This document shows, piece after piece, positions 52,384 to 62,238 of a DNA stretch of 64,000 nucleotides. Position 1 is the stretch's first letter, and the number at the start of each line of letters is the position of its first letter. A program made the translations under genes and the position numbers. Origin of the DNA: Alphaproteobacteria bacterium (lineage in GTDB: Bacteria > Pseudomonadota > Alphaproteobacteria > Sphingomonadales > Sphingomonadaceae); NCBI GenBank assembly GCA_030431875.1, contig JAUIIG010000003.1, positions 1-64,000 of the forward strand. The letters are read 5' to 3'. Below the pieces are notes generated by a model. That model saw nothing but the letters and a program-made list of their open reading frames with translations, was not told the origin of the DNA and searched no databases.

Positions 52384-52761
52384 ATGAACAGGGCGCTCGA
52401 AGGAACGACCAAGGCGGAAAACCGCACGGCCCACAAGCTCGACTGGCGACGCAAGATCAGCGATCACGTCGCCTTTGGCCTGCTGGTTTACACCGGGCTA
52501 CACATCGTACTGACCATGGGCGCGCTGAAAAGCGGCCACGGTTCCCTGCTGCCCTACTTTGCGCTGGTGGTGCTCGTCGCTGCCGTCATTCCCGCCTGTC
52601 GCTGGTTCGAAATGCGCTGGGAGGAGCTGAGCGCCCACGATGCCAGCGATCCCGGCCTTGCTCCGCAGTTCCGCCGCGAGGTGGCCATGCTGTGGCTCGC
52701 CGTCGTCGGCCTGCCCGTGGCCCTGACCTTCGGCTTCAAGGGCATCGCGGCCCTGTTCTGA
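52384..52761 (+). CDS. Three-helix membrane protein
   Basis: A protein of 125 aa that I do not recognise. It has a basic start and three hydrophobic segments (residues about 28-46, 53-70 and 98-118) with short polar loops. A strong Shine-Dalgarno AAGGAG lies about 8 bases before the ATG at 52384. Its TGA is 5 bases before the TTG of the BON-MscS channel gene, so the two are probably in one operon and may act together. Confidence 0.72.
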   Translation: MNRALEGTTKAENRTAHKLDWRRKISDHVAFGLLVYTGLHIVLTMGALKSGHGSLLPYFALVVLVAAVIPACRWFEMRWEELSAHDASDPGLAPQFRREVAMLWLAVVGLPVALTFGFKGIAALF

Positions 52762-52766
52762 GACTA

Positions 52767-54161
52767 TTGCGGCATCTTGTTGCCGCCCTTGCGCTGGCCC
52801 TTTTCGCGGTGCCAGCCGCGGCAGCGGTGCCCGGTGCCGACCTGCCCGCCGATGCGGCTGACACGCCGCCTGCAGCACCTGCCGCCGGATCAATCGAACT
52901 GGAACGTGACGGCGACACTGACGAGCGCATTGCCCGACGCCTGTCCGACATCTTCACCAATGTCCCGAGCCTTTCGGCCGTAACCGTCACCGTCAACGAG
53001 GGTGTCGTCACGCTGGGCGGCATGGCTCCGGACGATGCCGCAGTCGAGCGGGCCGAGGCAATCGCCGTTGGCGTTGAAGGCGTGGCGACCGTGGAGAACG
53101 GCATCGAGCGTGATCTCTCGGTCGACGTTGCTGGCGGGATCGGCGGGCTGGGAGACCGGCTGCAGGAATTTACCCGCATGCTGCCGCTGCTCGGCACCGC
53201 CCTGCTGGTGGCGCTGCTGATTGGCGGGTTCGGTTACCTGCTCTCGTCCTTCTCGGGCCTGTGGCGGCGGCTGACACCCAACGTCTTCCTCGCCGAACTG
53301 ATCGCCAGCGCCCTGCGCTTCGTTTTCGTTGTCTTTGGCCTCGTCGTGGCGCTCGACATGATCGGGGCAGGTGCGCTGATGGGAGCGGTGTTGGGCGGCG
53401 CCGGGGTCATCGGCATCGCGCTCGGCTTTGCCATGCGTGACACGGTGGAGAACTACGTCGCTTCGCTGATGCTCAGCCTGCGCCAGCCTTTCCGCGCCAA
53501 CGACCATGTGCTGATCGACGCGCACGAAGGCCGTGTGATCCGGCTTACCAGCCGCGCCACCGTGCTGATGACCCTCGACGGCAACCACCTGCGCATTCCC
53601 AATTCCACCGTCTTCAAGGCGGTGATCCTCAACTACACCCGCAACCCGCAGCGGCGCTTCGACTTCGCGCTGGGCGTCGATGCCGACGACGATGCCGAAG
53701 CGGCGGTGGCGCTGGGCCGCGACACGCTGCGCGGACTGCCCTTCGTGCTGGACGATCCCTCCGCCGAGGTGCGCATAGAGGAGGTCGGCGATAGCAACGT
53801 GGTGCTGCGCTTCTTCGGCTGGGTCGACCAGCGCGAGGCCGATTGGGGCAAGGCCCGCAGCCGCGCCATTGCTGCCTGCAAGGTCGCGCTGGAAGAGGCA
53901 GGCTTTGCCCTGCCCGAGCCGATCTACCGCCTGCGCTTCGACCAGCGCACTGCCAGCCTGCCGTTCGAGAATATCGGTGAAGGCAAGCCGCGCACCCCTG
54001 CGCCGCCGTCATCGCCCCCGCCCCCGCGTCCTGCGCCCGCCGAGCCGGGCGACGACGTCGCGCCCGATGACGAGGTGGCGCGCATGGTGGAGGAAGAACG
54101 CGCCGCGCCGGAGAAGGGGCAGGAGAACGACCTGCTCGATCCCGCCCGCCCGGTGGAGTGA
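52767..54161 (+). CDS. BON-domain MscS-type mechanosensitive channel
   Basis: A protein of 464 aa. The start is inferred as the TTG at 52767, which yields a clean signal peptide (residues 1-20, RHLVAALALALFAVPAAAA). A periplasmic BON domain follows (about residues 50-120, DERIARRLSDIF...VTVTVNEGVVTLGG). Then come three membrane helices and the MscS domain (GGAGVIGIALGFAMRDTVENYVASLML pore and beta-domain). The C-terminal 60 residues are proline-rich and acidic and likely disordered. It may sense lipid or peptidoglycan through BON. Confidence 0.88.
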   Translation: MRHLVAALALALFAVPAAAAVPGADLPADAADTPPAAPAAGSIELERDGDTDERIARRLSDIFTNVPSLSAVTVTVNEGVVTLGGMAPDDAAVERAEAIAVGVEGVATVENGIERDLSVDVAGGIGGLGDRLQEFTRMLPLLGTALLVALLIGGFGYLLSSFSGLWRRLTPNVFLAELIASALRFVFVVFGLVVALDMIGAGALMGAVLGGAGVIGIALGFAMRDTVENYVASLMLSLRQPFRANDHVLIDAHEGRVIRLTSRATVLMTLDGNHLRIPNSTVFKAVILNYTRNPQRRFDFALGVDADDDAEAAVALGRDTLRGLPFVLDDPSAEVRIEEVGDSNVVLRFFGWVDQREADWGKARSRAIAACKVALEEAGFALPEPIYRLRFDQRTASLPFENIGEGKPRTPAPPSSPPPPRPAPAEPGDDVAPDDEVARMVEEERAAPEKGQENDLLDPARPVE

Positions 54162-54203
54162 TTGCAGGCGAATTGCCTGCGCGGCTGCCTGTTCCCGTCG
54201 CGG

Positions 54204-54590
54204 TCAGCTGGCGCTGGGCCGCGAGGTCCAGGCGCCAAGCACGCAGCCCGCCAGCAACAGCGACAGCGACAGTGCGAACAAGGGGGTGAAAACGGCCACG
54301 CCGCCGGTCGCCAGCCCGATGCCGGCATCGATCAGCACATAGGCTGCCGCCACCGCCAGGGCGAAGGGCAACCAGGGCCTGTCGGGCCGCCGCGTGGTGA
54401 CCCATTGCAGCACCAGGAATGACAGCAGGAAGCCGCCGATCGGGGCCGTCCAGACGGCAATGGCTTCGGGCGCCAGCGGCTCGTCGCGCGTCACGTTCGA
54501 AATCAGGATCGCCACTGTCGCCAGCAGCATGTTCAGCGCCAGGATCAGCAGCGCCCAGCCGGCCGCCTTGGCATAGTCCATTCCGGTCAT
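54204..54590 (-). CDS. Four-helix membrane protein
   Basis: A protein of 128 aa with four hydrophobic segments (residues about 8-29, 46-64, 76-95 and 101-121); I do not recognise a family. The start is the ATG at 54590 with AGGGG about 7 bases upstream; an ATG at 54581 is also possible. It is 58 bases downstream of ppa and on the same strand. Confidence 0.7.
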   Translation of the reverse strand: MTGMDYAKAAGWALLILALNMLLATVAILISNVTRDEPLAPEAIAVWTAPIGGFLLSFLVLQWVTTRRPDRPWLPFALAVAAAYVLIDAGIGLATGGVAVFTPLFALSLSLLLAGCVLGAWTSRPSAS

Positions 54591-54648
54591 CGTATTTCCC
54601 CTCCCTGCACCGCGTTCCTTACTACGCCAATGCACGGCGGGAAGCCAA

Positions 54649-55179
54649 CTACTTGGCCTCGTAACGCTCGATCGCTTCCACCACGATGCGGCGAGCTTCG
54701 GCAGCGTCGCCCCAGGCACCGACGCGCACCCACTTTTCGGCTTCGAGGTCCTTGTAGTGGGTGAAGAAGTGCTCGATCTGCTGGAAGATGATGCTCGGCA
54801 GGTCCTTCGTTTCGCCCACGTCCGAGTAATAGGGGAAGGTGGTGTCCACCGGCACGCAGATCAGCTTCTCGTCGCCGCCGTGTTCGTCTTCGAGGTTGAG
54901 TACGCCGATGGGGCGCGCACGCACCACGCAGCCGGCGATGAAGGGCGAGCGGGCGATGACCAGCGCATCCAGCGGGTCGCCATCGGGCGACAGTGTGTGC
55001 GGCACGAAGCCGTAGTTGGCAGGATAGCGCATCGGGGTGTGCAAGATGCGGTCGACAAACAGCGCGCCGCTGGCCTTGTCGAACTCGTACTTCACCGGTT
55101 CGCCGCCGGTGGGCACTTCGATGATGACGTTCAGGCTCTCGGGCGGGTTATCGCCGACCGGGATATGTTCGATACGCAT
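54649..55179 (-). CDS. ppa: Inorganic pyrophosphatase (family I)
   Basis: A Mg2+-dependent soluble pyrophosphatase of 176 aa, exactly the family length. Motifs are the substrate-binding KYEFDK, the ANYGFVP segment, the signature DGDPLDALV with three metal-binding aspartates, and KDLEAEKWV near the C-terminus. It pulls biosynthetic reactions, including tRNA charging, forward. The start is the ATG at 55179. Confidence 0.96.
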   Translation of the reverse strand: MRIEHIPVGDNPPESLNVIIEVPTGGEPVKYEFDKASGALFVDRILHTPMRYPANYGFVPHTLSPDGDPLDALVIARSPFIAGCVVRARPIGVLNLEDEHGGDEKLICVPVDTTFPYYSDVGETKDLPSIIFQQIEHFFTHYKDLEAEKWVRVGAWGDAAEARRIVVEAIERYEAK

Positions 55180-55340
55180 GGATGCTCTATCCTCTAGCGG
55201 GTTAAGCGGCATCCCCTCCCAAAATCCGTGGCGCGCCTAGCCCAGACGGGGGCAATTGCCAAGCGCGGGGATTCGGCGCAGACTTCCGGACAAGGTCAAC
55301 AAGAGTCGCAAGGACTCGGACAGCGGAGAGGAGAACCAAC

Positions 55341-56453
55341 ATGCATGTCGGGATGGCGACGGGCTTTGCCTATCAGGGCGGTGACTACGGAACCGATGCG
55401 GATTTCATCCGGCAGGAGATTTCCAACCTGCTGCTGGCGGAGAAGCTGGGCTTCGATTCGGTGTGGATCACCGAACATCACTTCTCCACCTATTCGATGT
55501 CGAACGACCCGCTGCAGCTGCTCACCTATATCGCCGGGCAGACCAAGCACGTGAAGCTGGGCACCCAGTGCATCATCGTGCCGTGGCACAACCCGGCGCG
55601 GCTGGCCGAAAAGATCATCAACCTCGATATCCTGTCGAACGGGCGCTGCATCCTCGGCTTCGGCGGCGGGCTGGCGGCGCATGAATTTGCCGGTCTCGGC
55701 ATCGACCAGAACCGCAGCCGTGCGCTCTACAACGATATCCTCGACGTGCTGATCCCGGCGCTGGAAACCGGCGTGCTGGAGGGCGAGGGCGAATTCGGCA
55801 CGATCCCGCGCGTCGAGCTGCGCCCGGGACCGATCAAGAGCTTCGAAGGCCGCAAGTTCTGCGGGTCGCTGTCAGGTAATTCGATGTATTCCGCCGCCAA
55901 GCACGGCTTCGGCAACATGATCCTGTCGATCCCGCAGCGCGGCACCAAGCCGAGCGAGAACAAGTACCTCGACGTGTGGCAGGAAGTGAACGGCGCAGGC
56001 ACCACGCCGCCGCCGCCGATGCTGTCGGGCAATTACTATGTCCACGCCGACGGTGACTATGCCCGCGAACGCGGCAACCATTTCCTGTCGCAGACCATGC
56101 GTGCCGCCGTCACCAACTACCACCTCGACAAGCCCGGCACCTATGCCAACGTCAAGGGCTACGAGCACTACGAGAACATGATGCTCAAGACGCCCGAAGA
56201 GGTGGAGCAGTACTCCGCCGGCTTCGGCCGCGGCGCCGTGGCGGGCACGCCGCAGGAAGTGCTCGATCACATGTGGGAACTGAAGGAACAATATGGGCCG
56301 CAGGGCTTCTTCCCGCACCTCTACTATGGCGGCATGTCGCAGGAGGAATCGCTGGCGAACATCCACCTGTTTGCCGAGAAGGTTATGCCCGAGCTTAAGA
56401 GCTGGGAAAGCGACACCTCGATCGACGACCGCTTCCTGGAGGCAGCGGAGTAG
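55341..56453 (+). CDS. LLM-class flavin-dependent oxidoreductase
   Basis: A bacterial-luciferase-like monooxygenase of 370 aa with a TIM-barrel fold. The N-terminal part (VWITEHHFSTYSMSNDPLQLL) and NGRCILGFGGG are typical of the family that uses reduced FMN, or F420 in actinobacteria. The substrate cannot be told; alkanal-type or xenobiotic compounds are usual. The ATG at 55341 follows GGAGAGGAG. No flavin reductase gene is adjacent. Confidence 0.9.
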   Translation: MHVGMATGFAYQGGDYGTDADFIRQEISNLLLAEKLGFDSVWITEHHFSTYSMSNDPLQLLTYIAGQTKHVKLGTQCIIVPWHNPARLAEKIINLDILSNGRCILGFGGGLAAHEFAGLGIDQNRSRALYNDILDVLIPALETGVLEGEGEFGTIPRVELRPGPIKSFEGRKFCGSLSGNSMYSAAKHGFGNMILSIPQRGTKPSENKYLDVWQEVNGAGTTPPPPMLSGNYYVHADGDYARERGNHFLSQTMRAAVTNYHLDKPGTYANVKGYEHYENMMLKTPEEVEQYSAGFGRGAVAGTPQEVLDHMWELKEQYGPQGFFPHLYYGGMSQEESLANIHLFAEKVMPELKSWESDTSIDDRFLEAAE

Positions 56454-56491
56454 TTGCGCGTTCACGGGGCGCGGCCTAATGGCTGCGTCCC

Positions 56492-57727
56492 ATGAGCAAG
56501 ACCCCTCAAGCTATCCGCGGCACGCAGGATATTTTCGGACCCGACGCCGAGGCATTCGCCTTTGTCGTCGAGACCTTCGAGCGCGTGCGCAAGCTGTACC
56601 GTTTCCGCCGGGTGGAAATGCCGGTGTTCGAAAAGACCGAGGTCTTCGCCCGCTCGATCGGCGAGACCACCGATATCGTCTCGAAGGAAATGTATTCGTT
56701 CGAGGATCGCGGCGGGGAATCGCTGACGCTGCGCCCGGAATTCACTGCCGGTATTGCCCGCGCTTACCTCACCAACGGCTGGCAGCAGCACGCGCCGCTG
56801 AAGGTCGCCACCCACGGCCCGCTGTTCCGCTACGAGCGCCCGCAGAAGGGCCGTTATCGCCAGTTCCACCAGATCGACGCCGAGATCATCGGCGCGGCGG
56901 AACCGCAGGCCGATGTCGAACTGCTGGCCATGGCCGACCAGGTAATCCGCGAGCTGGGGATCGAAGGCGTGACCCTGCACCTCAACACGCTGGGCGACGG
57001 CGACAGCCGCGAAGCATGGCGCGCGGCGCTGGTCGAATACTTCGGCGCGGTGAAGGGCGAGCTGAGCGAAGATTCGCAGGAACGCCTCGACAAGAACCCG
57101 CTGCGCATCCTCGACAGCAAGGATCCGCGCGACCGCAAGTTCGTGGCTGATGCGCCCAAGATCGACCAGTTCCTGTCCGACGATGCACGTGCCTTCTTCG
57201 GTGCCGTCACCAGCGGGCTCGATGCGGCAGGCGTGAAATGGACGCGCGCCGAAAGCCTCGTGCGCGGGCTGGACTACTATCGTCACACGGCCTTCGAATT
57301 CATTCCCGACGAGGGTTCGGCGGCAGCTGGTGCACTGGGCAGTCAGTCCACCATCCTCGGTGGCGGGCGTTACGATGGCCTGATGGAGTCGCTCGGCGGC
57401 CATCCGACGCCTGCCGTTGGCTGGGCCGCGGGGATCGAGCGGCTGGCGATGTTGGTTGGCGACAAGGGTGAAGCGCCTGCCGATGTGATCGTGGTTGTCG
57501 AGGACGACAGCCTGATGGCTGCGGGTGTGACCACGCTGGGCAAGCTGCGTGCGGCAGGCCTTACGGCGGAAATGATTGCCAGCGGCAGCCCGCGCAAGCG
57601 CTTCGACAAGGCCGTGAAGGTCGGCGCCTTGTCCATCGTTGGCCTGTCGGTTCGCGATGGCGAAACCAACCTGCGTATCAAGGCTGAAGGCGACATGGCT
57701 GACCGCGTCGAGGCAATCGTCCGTTGA
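56492..57727 (+). CDS. hisS: Histidine--tRNA ligase
   Basis: A class II synthetase of 411 aa. Motif 1 begins at [14 protein letters not shown], motif 2 is [19 protein letters not shown], the histidine-specific loop is [12 protein letters not shown], and motif 3 is [12 protein letters not shown]. An anticodon-binding domain covers about the last 90 residues. prfA starts within its stop codon (TTGA), and prmC follows, so termination and charging genes are linked. Confidence 0.97.
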   Translation: MSKTPQAIRGTQDIFGPDAEAFAFVVETFERVRKLYRFRRVEMPVFEKTEVFARSIGETTDIVSKEMYSFEDRGGESLTLRPEFTAGIARAYLTNGWQQHAPLKVATHGPLFRYERPQKGRYRQFHQIDAEIIGAAEPQADVELLAMADQVIRELGIEGVTLHLNTLGDGDSREAWRAALVEYFGAVKGELSEDSQERLDKNPLRILDSKDPRDRKFVADAPKIDQFLSDDARAFFGAVTSGLDAAGVKWTRAESLVRGLDYYRHTAFEFIPDEGSAAAGALGSQSTILGGGRYDGLMESLGGHPTPAVGWAAGIERLAMLVGDKGEAPADVIVVVEDDSLMAAGVTTLGKLRAAGLTAEMIASGSPRKRFDKAVKVGALSIVGLSVRDGETNLRIKAEGDMADRVEAIVR

Positions 57728-58791
57728 CCATCCCCGCCGAACGTCTCCACCAGATCGCCAACCGCTTCGCGGAGCTCGAAGCGCGCATGGCTTCGGGCCA
57801 GCTGGAGGGCGAAGAATTCGTCCAGGCCAGCCGCGACTATGCCGAGCTTGAGCCGGTGGCCAAGGCGGCCGCCGAAGTGCAGGCCATGCGCGACGAGATT
57901 GCGGGCCTCAACGAGATGCTCTCGGACCCCGAGATGAAGGCCATGGCCGAAGAAGAGCTGGCCAGCCTCAAGAAGGCGCTGCCCGAAGCCGAGCATGCGC
58001 TCGCCATCGCCATGTTGCCCAAGGACGCGGCTGACGCGCGTCCGGCCATGCTGGAAATCCGCGCCGGCACCGGCGGTGACGAGGCGGCTCTGTTCGCGGG
58101 CGACCTCTACCGCATGTACGAGAAATATGCCGCCGAGCAGGGATGGAAGGTCGAGCCGGTCTCCATCGCGGCGGCGGATGTGGGCGGCTACAAGGAAATT
58201 GTCGCCAACATCAACGGCACCGGCGTTTTCGCCAAGCTGAAGTTCGAATCTGGCGTGCATCGCGTGCAGCGCGTGCCCGTCACCGAGTCTGGCGGTCGTA
58301 TCCATACCTCCGCGGCGACCGTGGCCGTCCTGCCCGAGCCGACCGAGGTCGACATGACCATCGACGATAACGACCTGCGGATCGACATCTACCGCTCGTC
58401 GGGCGCGGGTGGCCAGCACGTCAACACCACCGATTCCGCCGTCCGCATCACCCATATCCCCACCGGGATCGTGGTGGCGATGCAGGACGAGCGCAGCCAG
58501 CACAAGAACCGCGACAAGGCGATGAAGGTGCTGCGCGCGCGCCTCTACGAAGCCCGCCGCGCCGAGGCGCACGGGGCCGAAGCCGAAGCGCGCAAGGCCA
58601 TGGTCGGCTCTGGTGATCGCTCCGAACGCATCCGCACCTACAACTTCCCGCAGGGCCGCGTTACCGATCACCGCATCGGCCTGACGCTGCACAAGCTGCC
58701 GGAGATCCTCGAAGGCCACGGTTTGGGGGAAATGATCGACGCGTTGATCGCCGAGGACGAGGCCAAGCGACTGGCCGCGATGGGCGACTAG
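57724..58791 (+). CDS. prfA: Peptide chain release factor 1
   Basis: RF1, 355 aa, recognising UAA and UAG. The discriminator PxT appears as PVT in [10 protein letters not shown], and the catalytic GGQ in SGAGGQHVN is intact with flanking HVNTTDSA. It starts at a TTG (57724) that overlaps the hisS stop; no other start upstream is possible without leaving the frame, and the predicted N-terminus fits relatives. It is followed by prmC, which methylates the GGQ glutamine. Confidence 0.96.
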   Translation: MTIPAERLHQIANRFAELEARMASGQLEGEEFVQASRDYAELEPVAKAAAEVQAMRDEIAGLNEMLSDPEMKAMAEEELASLKKALPEAEHALAIAMLPKDAADARPAMLEIRAGTGGDEAALFAGDLYRMYEKYAAEQGWKVEPVSIAAADVGGYKEIVANINGTGVFAKLKFESGVHRVQRVPVTESGGRIHTSAATVAVLPEPTEVDMTIDDNDLRIDIYRSSGAGGQHVNTTDSAVRITHIPTGIVVAMQDERSQHKNRDKAMKVLRARLYEARRAEAHGAEAEARKAMVGSGDRSERIRTYNFPQGRVTDHRIGLTLHKLPEILEGHGLGEMIDALIAEDEAKRLAAMGD

Positions 58792-58795
58792 GCCA

Positions 58796-59650
58796 GTGGC
58801 CACGGTCACCGCCACCCTGCGGGAAGCGGCGCGGCTGCTGACCGGACTTTCCGATACCCCGCGTCTCGACGTCGAACTGCTGATGGCAGAAGCGCTGGGC
58901 GTCTCGCGCTCCGACATGCTGCTGTGCCACCATGACAGCGAGGTCCCCGCGCGCTTTGCCGAGCTTCTCAACCGCCGACTGGAGCGTGAGCCGGTGGCCT
59001 ATATCCTTGGGCGGCAGGAGTTTTACGGGCGTGACTTCGCGGTGACGCGCGACACGCTGATCCCCCGCGCCGATAGCGAGACTGTGGTGCAGGCGGCACT
59101 CGATGCAGCAAGACCTGACGCCCGCGTGCTCGACTGCGGCACGGGCACGGGGGCGCTTTTGCTCACCTTCCTTGCCGAATGCCCGCAGGCGACCGGGATC
59201 GGCATCGATACCTCGTCCGGCGCTGGCATGGTGGCGGCGGCGAACGTGGAAGCATTGGGGCTGACTGGACGCGCGCAGATCGTCCGCCGCGACTGGAACC
59301 AGCCCGGCTGGGCCGACGACCTGGGCCGCTTTGACCTCGTCATCGCCAATCCCCCCTATGTCGAGGAAAACGCCGATCTTCAGCCGGATGTGCGTGATTT
59401 TGAGCCTGCCAGCGCCCTGTTCGCCGGTCCCGACGGGCTCGACGATTACCGCGTCCTGGTGCCGCAATTGCCCGCCCTGTTGACAGAAAATGGCGTGGCC
59501 GTGTTGGAAATCGGCCATAGGCAGGCGCAATCGGTGTCGGAAGTCGCCCGAAATCAGGGTTTTACTGCCGAAGTGCACCAGGACCTCGGCGGGCGTGACC
59601 GGGCGCTCGTCTTGCGATTAACGCTTGGCAAAGGCGAATCGACTAGCTAA
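58796..59650 (+). CDS. prmC: Release factor glutamine methyltransferase
   Basis: A SAM-dependent N5-glutamine methyltransferase of 284 aa. The SAM loop is VLDCGTGTGALLL, and the catalytic NPPY motif binds the glutamine. RADSETVV is a typical family element (the proline-Arg-x-Glu-T region). The GTG at 58796 is 4 bases after the prfA stop, so enzyme and substrate are made together. HemK is an older name. Confidence 0.95.
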   Translation: MATVTATLREAARLLTGLSDTPRLDVELLMAEALGVSRSDMLLCHHDSEVPARFAELLNRRLEREPVAYILGRQEFYGRDFAVTRDTLIPRADSETVVQAALDAARPDARVLDCGTGTGALLLTFLAECPQATGIGIDTSSGAGMVAAANVEALGLTGRAQIVRRDWNQPGWADDLGRFDLVIANPPYVEENADLQPDVRDFEPASALFAGPDGLDDYRVLVPQLPALLTENGVAVLEIGHRQAQSVSEVARNQGFTAEVHQDLGGRDRALVLRLTLGKGESTS

Positions 59651-59754
59651 CTCTATGAACAGGTCCACGGCGCAAGGCGCTGGACCGCAACTCCAACATT
59701 TGCCTGGCCTGCGGTGAAACCCCGCTGTGAGCATATGCAGATGAAGGGCAGATA

Positions 59755-59773
59755 GCATCCCGTACAGGGATGC
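59755..59773 (+). promoter_or_regulatory. Hairpin in the leader of the DUF4167 gene
   Basis: GCATCCC (59755-59761), loop GTACA, GGGATGC (59767-59773): a perfect seven-pair stem in the 188-base gap between prmC and the DUF4167 gene. There is no T-tract, so it is not an obvious terminator. The rest of the gap shows a second, broken dyad (GGTCCA...TGGACC) near 59662. Confidence 0.45.
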
Positions 59774-59838
59774 CTCCAGAAGGGGTCATATGGCGCAGCG
59801 GCATCATTCCGCGGCCAGATTGAGGAAGCGAATTTCCC

Positions 59839-60546
59839 TTGAACAGCAATCGTAACAACAACCGTCGTCGTGGCCGTGGCAATAACCGTGGCGGAAACCA
59901 GGGTGGCGGTGGCAACCAGTCCAACCGGATCGATTCCCGCGCGCGCGGCAATGCCCCGCAGCTGCTGGAAAAGTACAAGAAGCTGGCGCACGACGCTTCG
60001 CTGAACGACGACCGGGTGCAGACCGAATACTACCTGCAGTTCGCCGATCACTATTTCCGCGTCATCGCCGACAACAAGGCGCAGAAGGAAGAGCAGCAGG
60101 CCAAGCGCAATGCCGAGCGCGATTCCAACCGTTCTGACGACGACGATGATGACGATGACGACCAGCAGCAGCAGGATATGTCGCGCGGTCGCCGGAACCC
60201 CAAGGGTAACCGTCGTAACGCCAACGAGCCCGAAGAGGGCGTAGAGGGCCCCTCGGCCGACGAGGAAGACGACGACAACCCGTTCACCCGCGACAGCGCG
60301 AAGAAGAAGCCGCGCAAGTCGACCCGTAAGCCCCGGGACGAACAGCGCGACGAACAGCGCGACGACGATGACGACAACGATGGCGCGCTCGATCCGGGTA
60401 TGCTGCCGCCGGCCATCGCCCGTGGTTCGGATGACGACGACGGTGACGAGGACGAAGCTCCGCGCCGCAAGCTCACCCGTTCGCGCCGCAAGAAGGCTGA
60501 CGACGACGACAATGACGGCGAAGAGGCCCTCGAAGCCGTCAACTGA
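59839..60546 (+). CDS. DUF4167 family protein with acidic low-complexity tracts
   Basis: A protein of 235 aa. The conserved DUF4167 core is residues about 28-90 (SRARGNAPQLLEKYKKLAHDASLNDDRVQTEYYLQFADHYFRV), preceded by an Asn/Arg/Gly-rich start (NSNRNNNRRRGRGNNRGG) and followed by about 140 residues of alternating poly-Asp and Lys/Arg-rich stretches. It is probably an RNA-binding, largely disordered protein; the family is confined to alphaproteobacteria. It starts at a TTG (59839). The prmC-DUF4167 order is conserved in relatives. Confidence 0.88.
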   Translation: MNSNRNNNRRRGRGNNRGGNQGGGGNQSNRIDSRARGNAPQLLEKYKKLAHDASLNDDRVQTEYYLQFADHYFRVIADNKAQKEEQQAKRNAERDSNRSDDDDDDDDDQQQQDMSRGRRNPKGNRRNANEPEEGVEGPSADEEDDDNPFTRDSAKKKPRKSTRKPRDEQRDEQRDDDDDNDGALDPGMLPPAIARGSDDDDGDEDEAPRRKLTRSRRKKADDDDNDGEEALEAVN

Positions 60547-60578
60547 GCGCTGACAGCAGGAAGACGGTGAGGCGGACG

Positions 60579-62189
60579 ATGGCCAGCGGGCTTTCCTTGA
60601 CTGATCGTCCGGCCCTGATCGACCGACTTGCCACGTGGCCGCGCTTGTCCGCGCTGGTCCTCGGCCTGCTTTCCGCAACCGGCTTCCAGCCCATCGGCCT
60701 GTGGCCCCTGGCCTTGCTGTCTGTAGGTGTCTTTGCCTTGCTGGCGGCCCGGACAAAAAGCTGGCTGCGCGCCTTCGGCCTCGGCTGGGTGTTCGGCGTG
60801 GCGCATTTCACGCTCGGCAACGTCTGGATCGCCAACAGCTTCACCTACCAGTCGGAAATGCCGCAGGTGCTGGGCTGGCTGGCCGTGCCGCTCCTGTCGC
60901 TCTACCTCGCGGTCTATCCCGGATTGGCAGCGCTGGCGGCGCGGGCCGTGGTGAAAGGCGGGCACGGCTGGTCCTTTGCGCTGGTCTTCGCGGGAGCGTG
61001 GATCGTCACCGAATGGATGCGCGGCTGGGTCTTCACCGGCTATGCCTGGAACCCGCTGGCCATGGTGCTGCTGGGCCCGTTCGACCGGCCCGGCCTGGCC
61101 GCCATTGCCCCGGTGATGGGCACCTATGCCTTGTCGGGTCTCGCGGTCCTGCTGGGCTGCGCGCTGGTGCTGCTGCTGCGCGAGCGCAACTGGCTGGCCA
61201 GTGGCGGCGTCGCCGTACTGCTGGTGGCCGGCATGTACCTGCCGCCGGTTGCCGAACGCGAGGGCGAGCTGCTGGTCACCATCGTCCAGCCCGATATCCC
61301 GCAGGAACAGATCAGCGACCCGCTCTACTACGAAGCCAATTTCAACCGCATGGCCCGGCTCTCTCCGCGGCTCGATGAAAGCACCGCGCCGCGCCTCGTC
61401 CTCTGGCCCGAGGCGGGCATGGCGGACTACCTGCGCGACGGCTATCCGCAGCGCTATTATGACCGGACCACGGCACTCGCCAGCCCGGACTATGCCCGCC
61501 GCCGTCTCGGCGCGACCGTGGGCGAAGGCTCGGTGCTGATGACCGGCGCGGTCGACCTCGAGATCGGCCCGGACGAGAACGGCTGGGTGCGGGCCCTGGG
61601 CGCGCGCAATGCGGTGACCGCGGTCAGCGCCGACGGCGAGATCCTGGGCGGCTATGCCAAGGCGCACCTCGTGCCTTACGGCGAATACCTGCCCATGCGC
61701 GGCCTGCTCGAGCCGCTCGGCCTGTCGCGGCTGGTGGCCGGATCGATCGATTTCTGGCCTGGGCCTGGACCGCGCACGCTGGACCTTGGTGACCATGGCC
61801 GCGTGGGCGTGCAGGTCTGTTACGAGATCGTCTTCTCCGGCGAGGTGGTCGATCCCGAGAACCGTCCGGACTTCATCTTCAACGCGTCCAGCGAAGGCTG
61901 GTTCGGCGCTTTCGCCCCGTCGCAGTTCCTCGCCCAGTCGCGCATGCGGGCGATCGAGGAAGGCCTGCCGGTGCTGCGCGCCACCAACAGCGGCATCAGC
62001 GCGGTGATCGATCCGCGCGGCGTGGTGCGTGACCACCTTGGCCTGCCCGATGGCGGTCGGATCGATGCCGCCGTGCCGCCCGCCGCTGCGCCTACGCTGT
62101 TCGCCCGGATCGGCAACGCGCTGTCGCTTCTTTGGGCACTGGTTTTCCTGCTGGCCGCTCTTGTTGCCATGCGTCGGCAGTCCAGTTAG
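60579..62189 (+). CDS. lnt: Apolipoprotein N-acyltransferase
   Basis: An inner-membrane enzyme of 536 aa that N-acylates the lipobox cysteine of lipoproteins. About six N-terminal helices are followed by a nitrilase-like domain with the catalytic triad: Glu in LVLWPEAG, Lys in GYAKAHLVPYGEYLP and Cys in VGVQVCYEIVF. The start is the ATG at 60579 with GAGG 6 bases upstream; an in-frame GTG four codons earlier (60567) is an alternative. Lipoproteins encoded in this window are likely substrates. Confidence 0.95.
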   Translation: MASGLSLTDRPALIDRLATWPRLSALVLGLLSATGFQPIGLWPLALLSVGVFALLAARTKSWLRAFGLGWVFGVAHFTLGNVWIANSFTYQSEMPQVLGWLAVPLLSLYLAVYPGLAALAARAVVKGGHGWSFALVFAGAWIVTEWMRGWVFTGYAWNPLAMVLLGPFDRPGLAAIAPVMGTYALSGLAVLLGCALVLLLRERNWLASGGVAVLLVAGMYLPPVAEREGELLVTIVQPDIPQEQISDPLYYEANFNRMARLSPRLDESTAPRLVLWPEAGMADYLRDGYPQRYYDRTTALASPDYARRRLGATVGEGSVLMTGAVDLEIGPDENGWVRALGARNAVTAVSADGEILGGYAKAHLVPYGEYLPMRGLLEPLGLSRLVAGSIDFWPGPGPRTLDLGDHGRVGVQVCYEIVFSGEVVDPENRPDFIFNASSEGWFGAFAPSQFLAQSRMRAIEEGLPVLRATNSGISAVIDPRGVVRDHLGLPDGGRIDAAVPPAAAPTLFARIGNALSLLWALVFLLAALVAMRRQSS

Positions 62190-62238
62190 AGCCTCGCCGC
62201 GAACAACTTGAGTATTTTACGAGAAGGCAATCTCCAAC

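Noticed and set aside
62190-62238. SAM-type riboswitch before metK
   Set aside because: The gap is 49 bases and I could not find the conserved pseudoknot elements of SAM-II, SAM-V or SAM/SAH classes. A covariance-model search would settle it.
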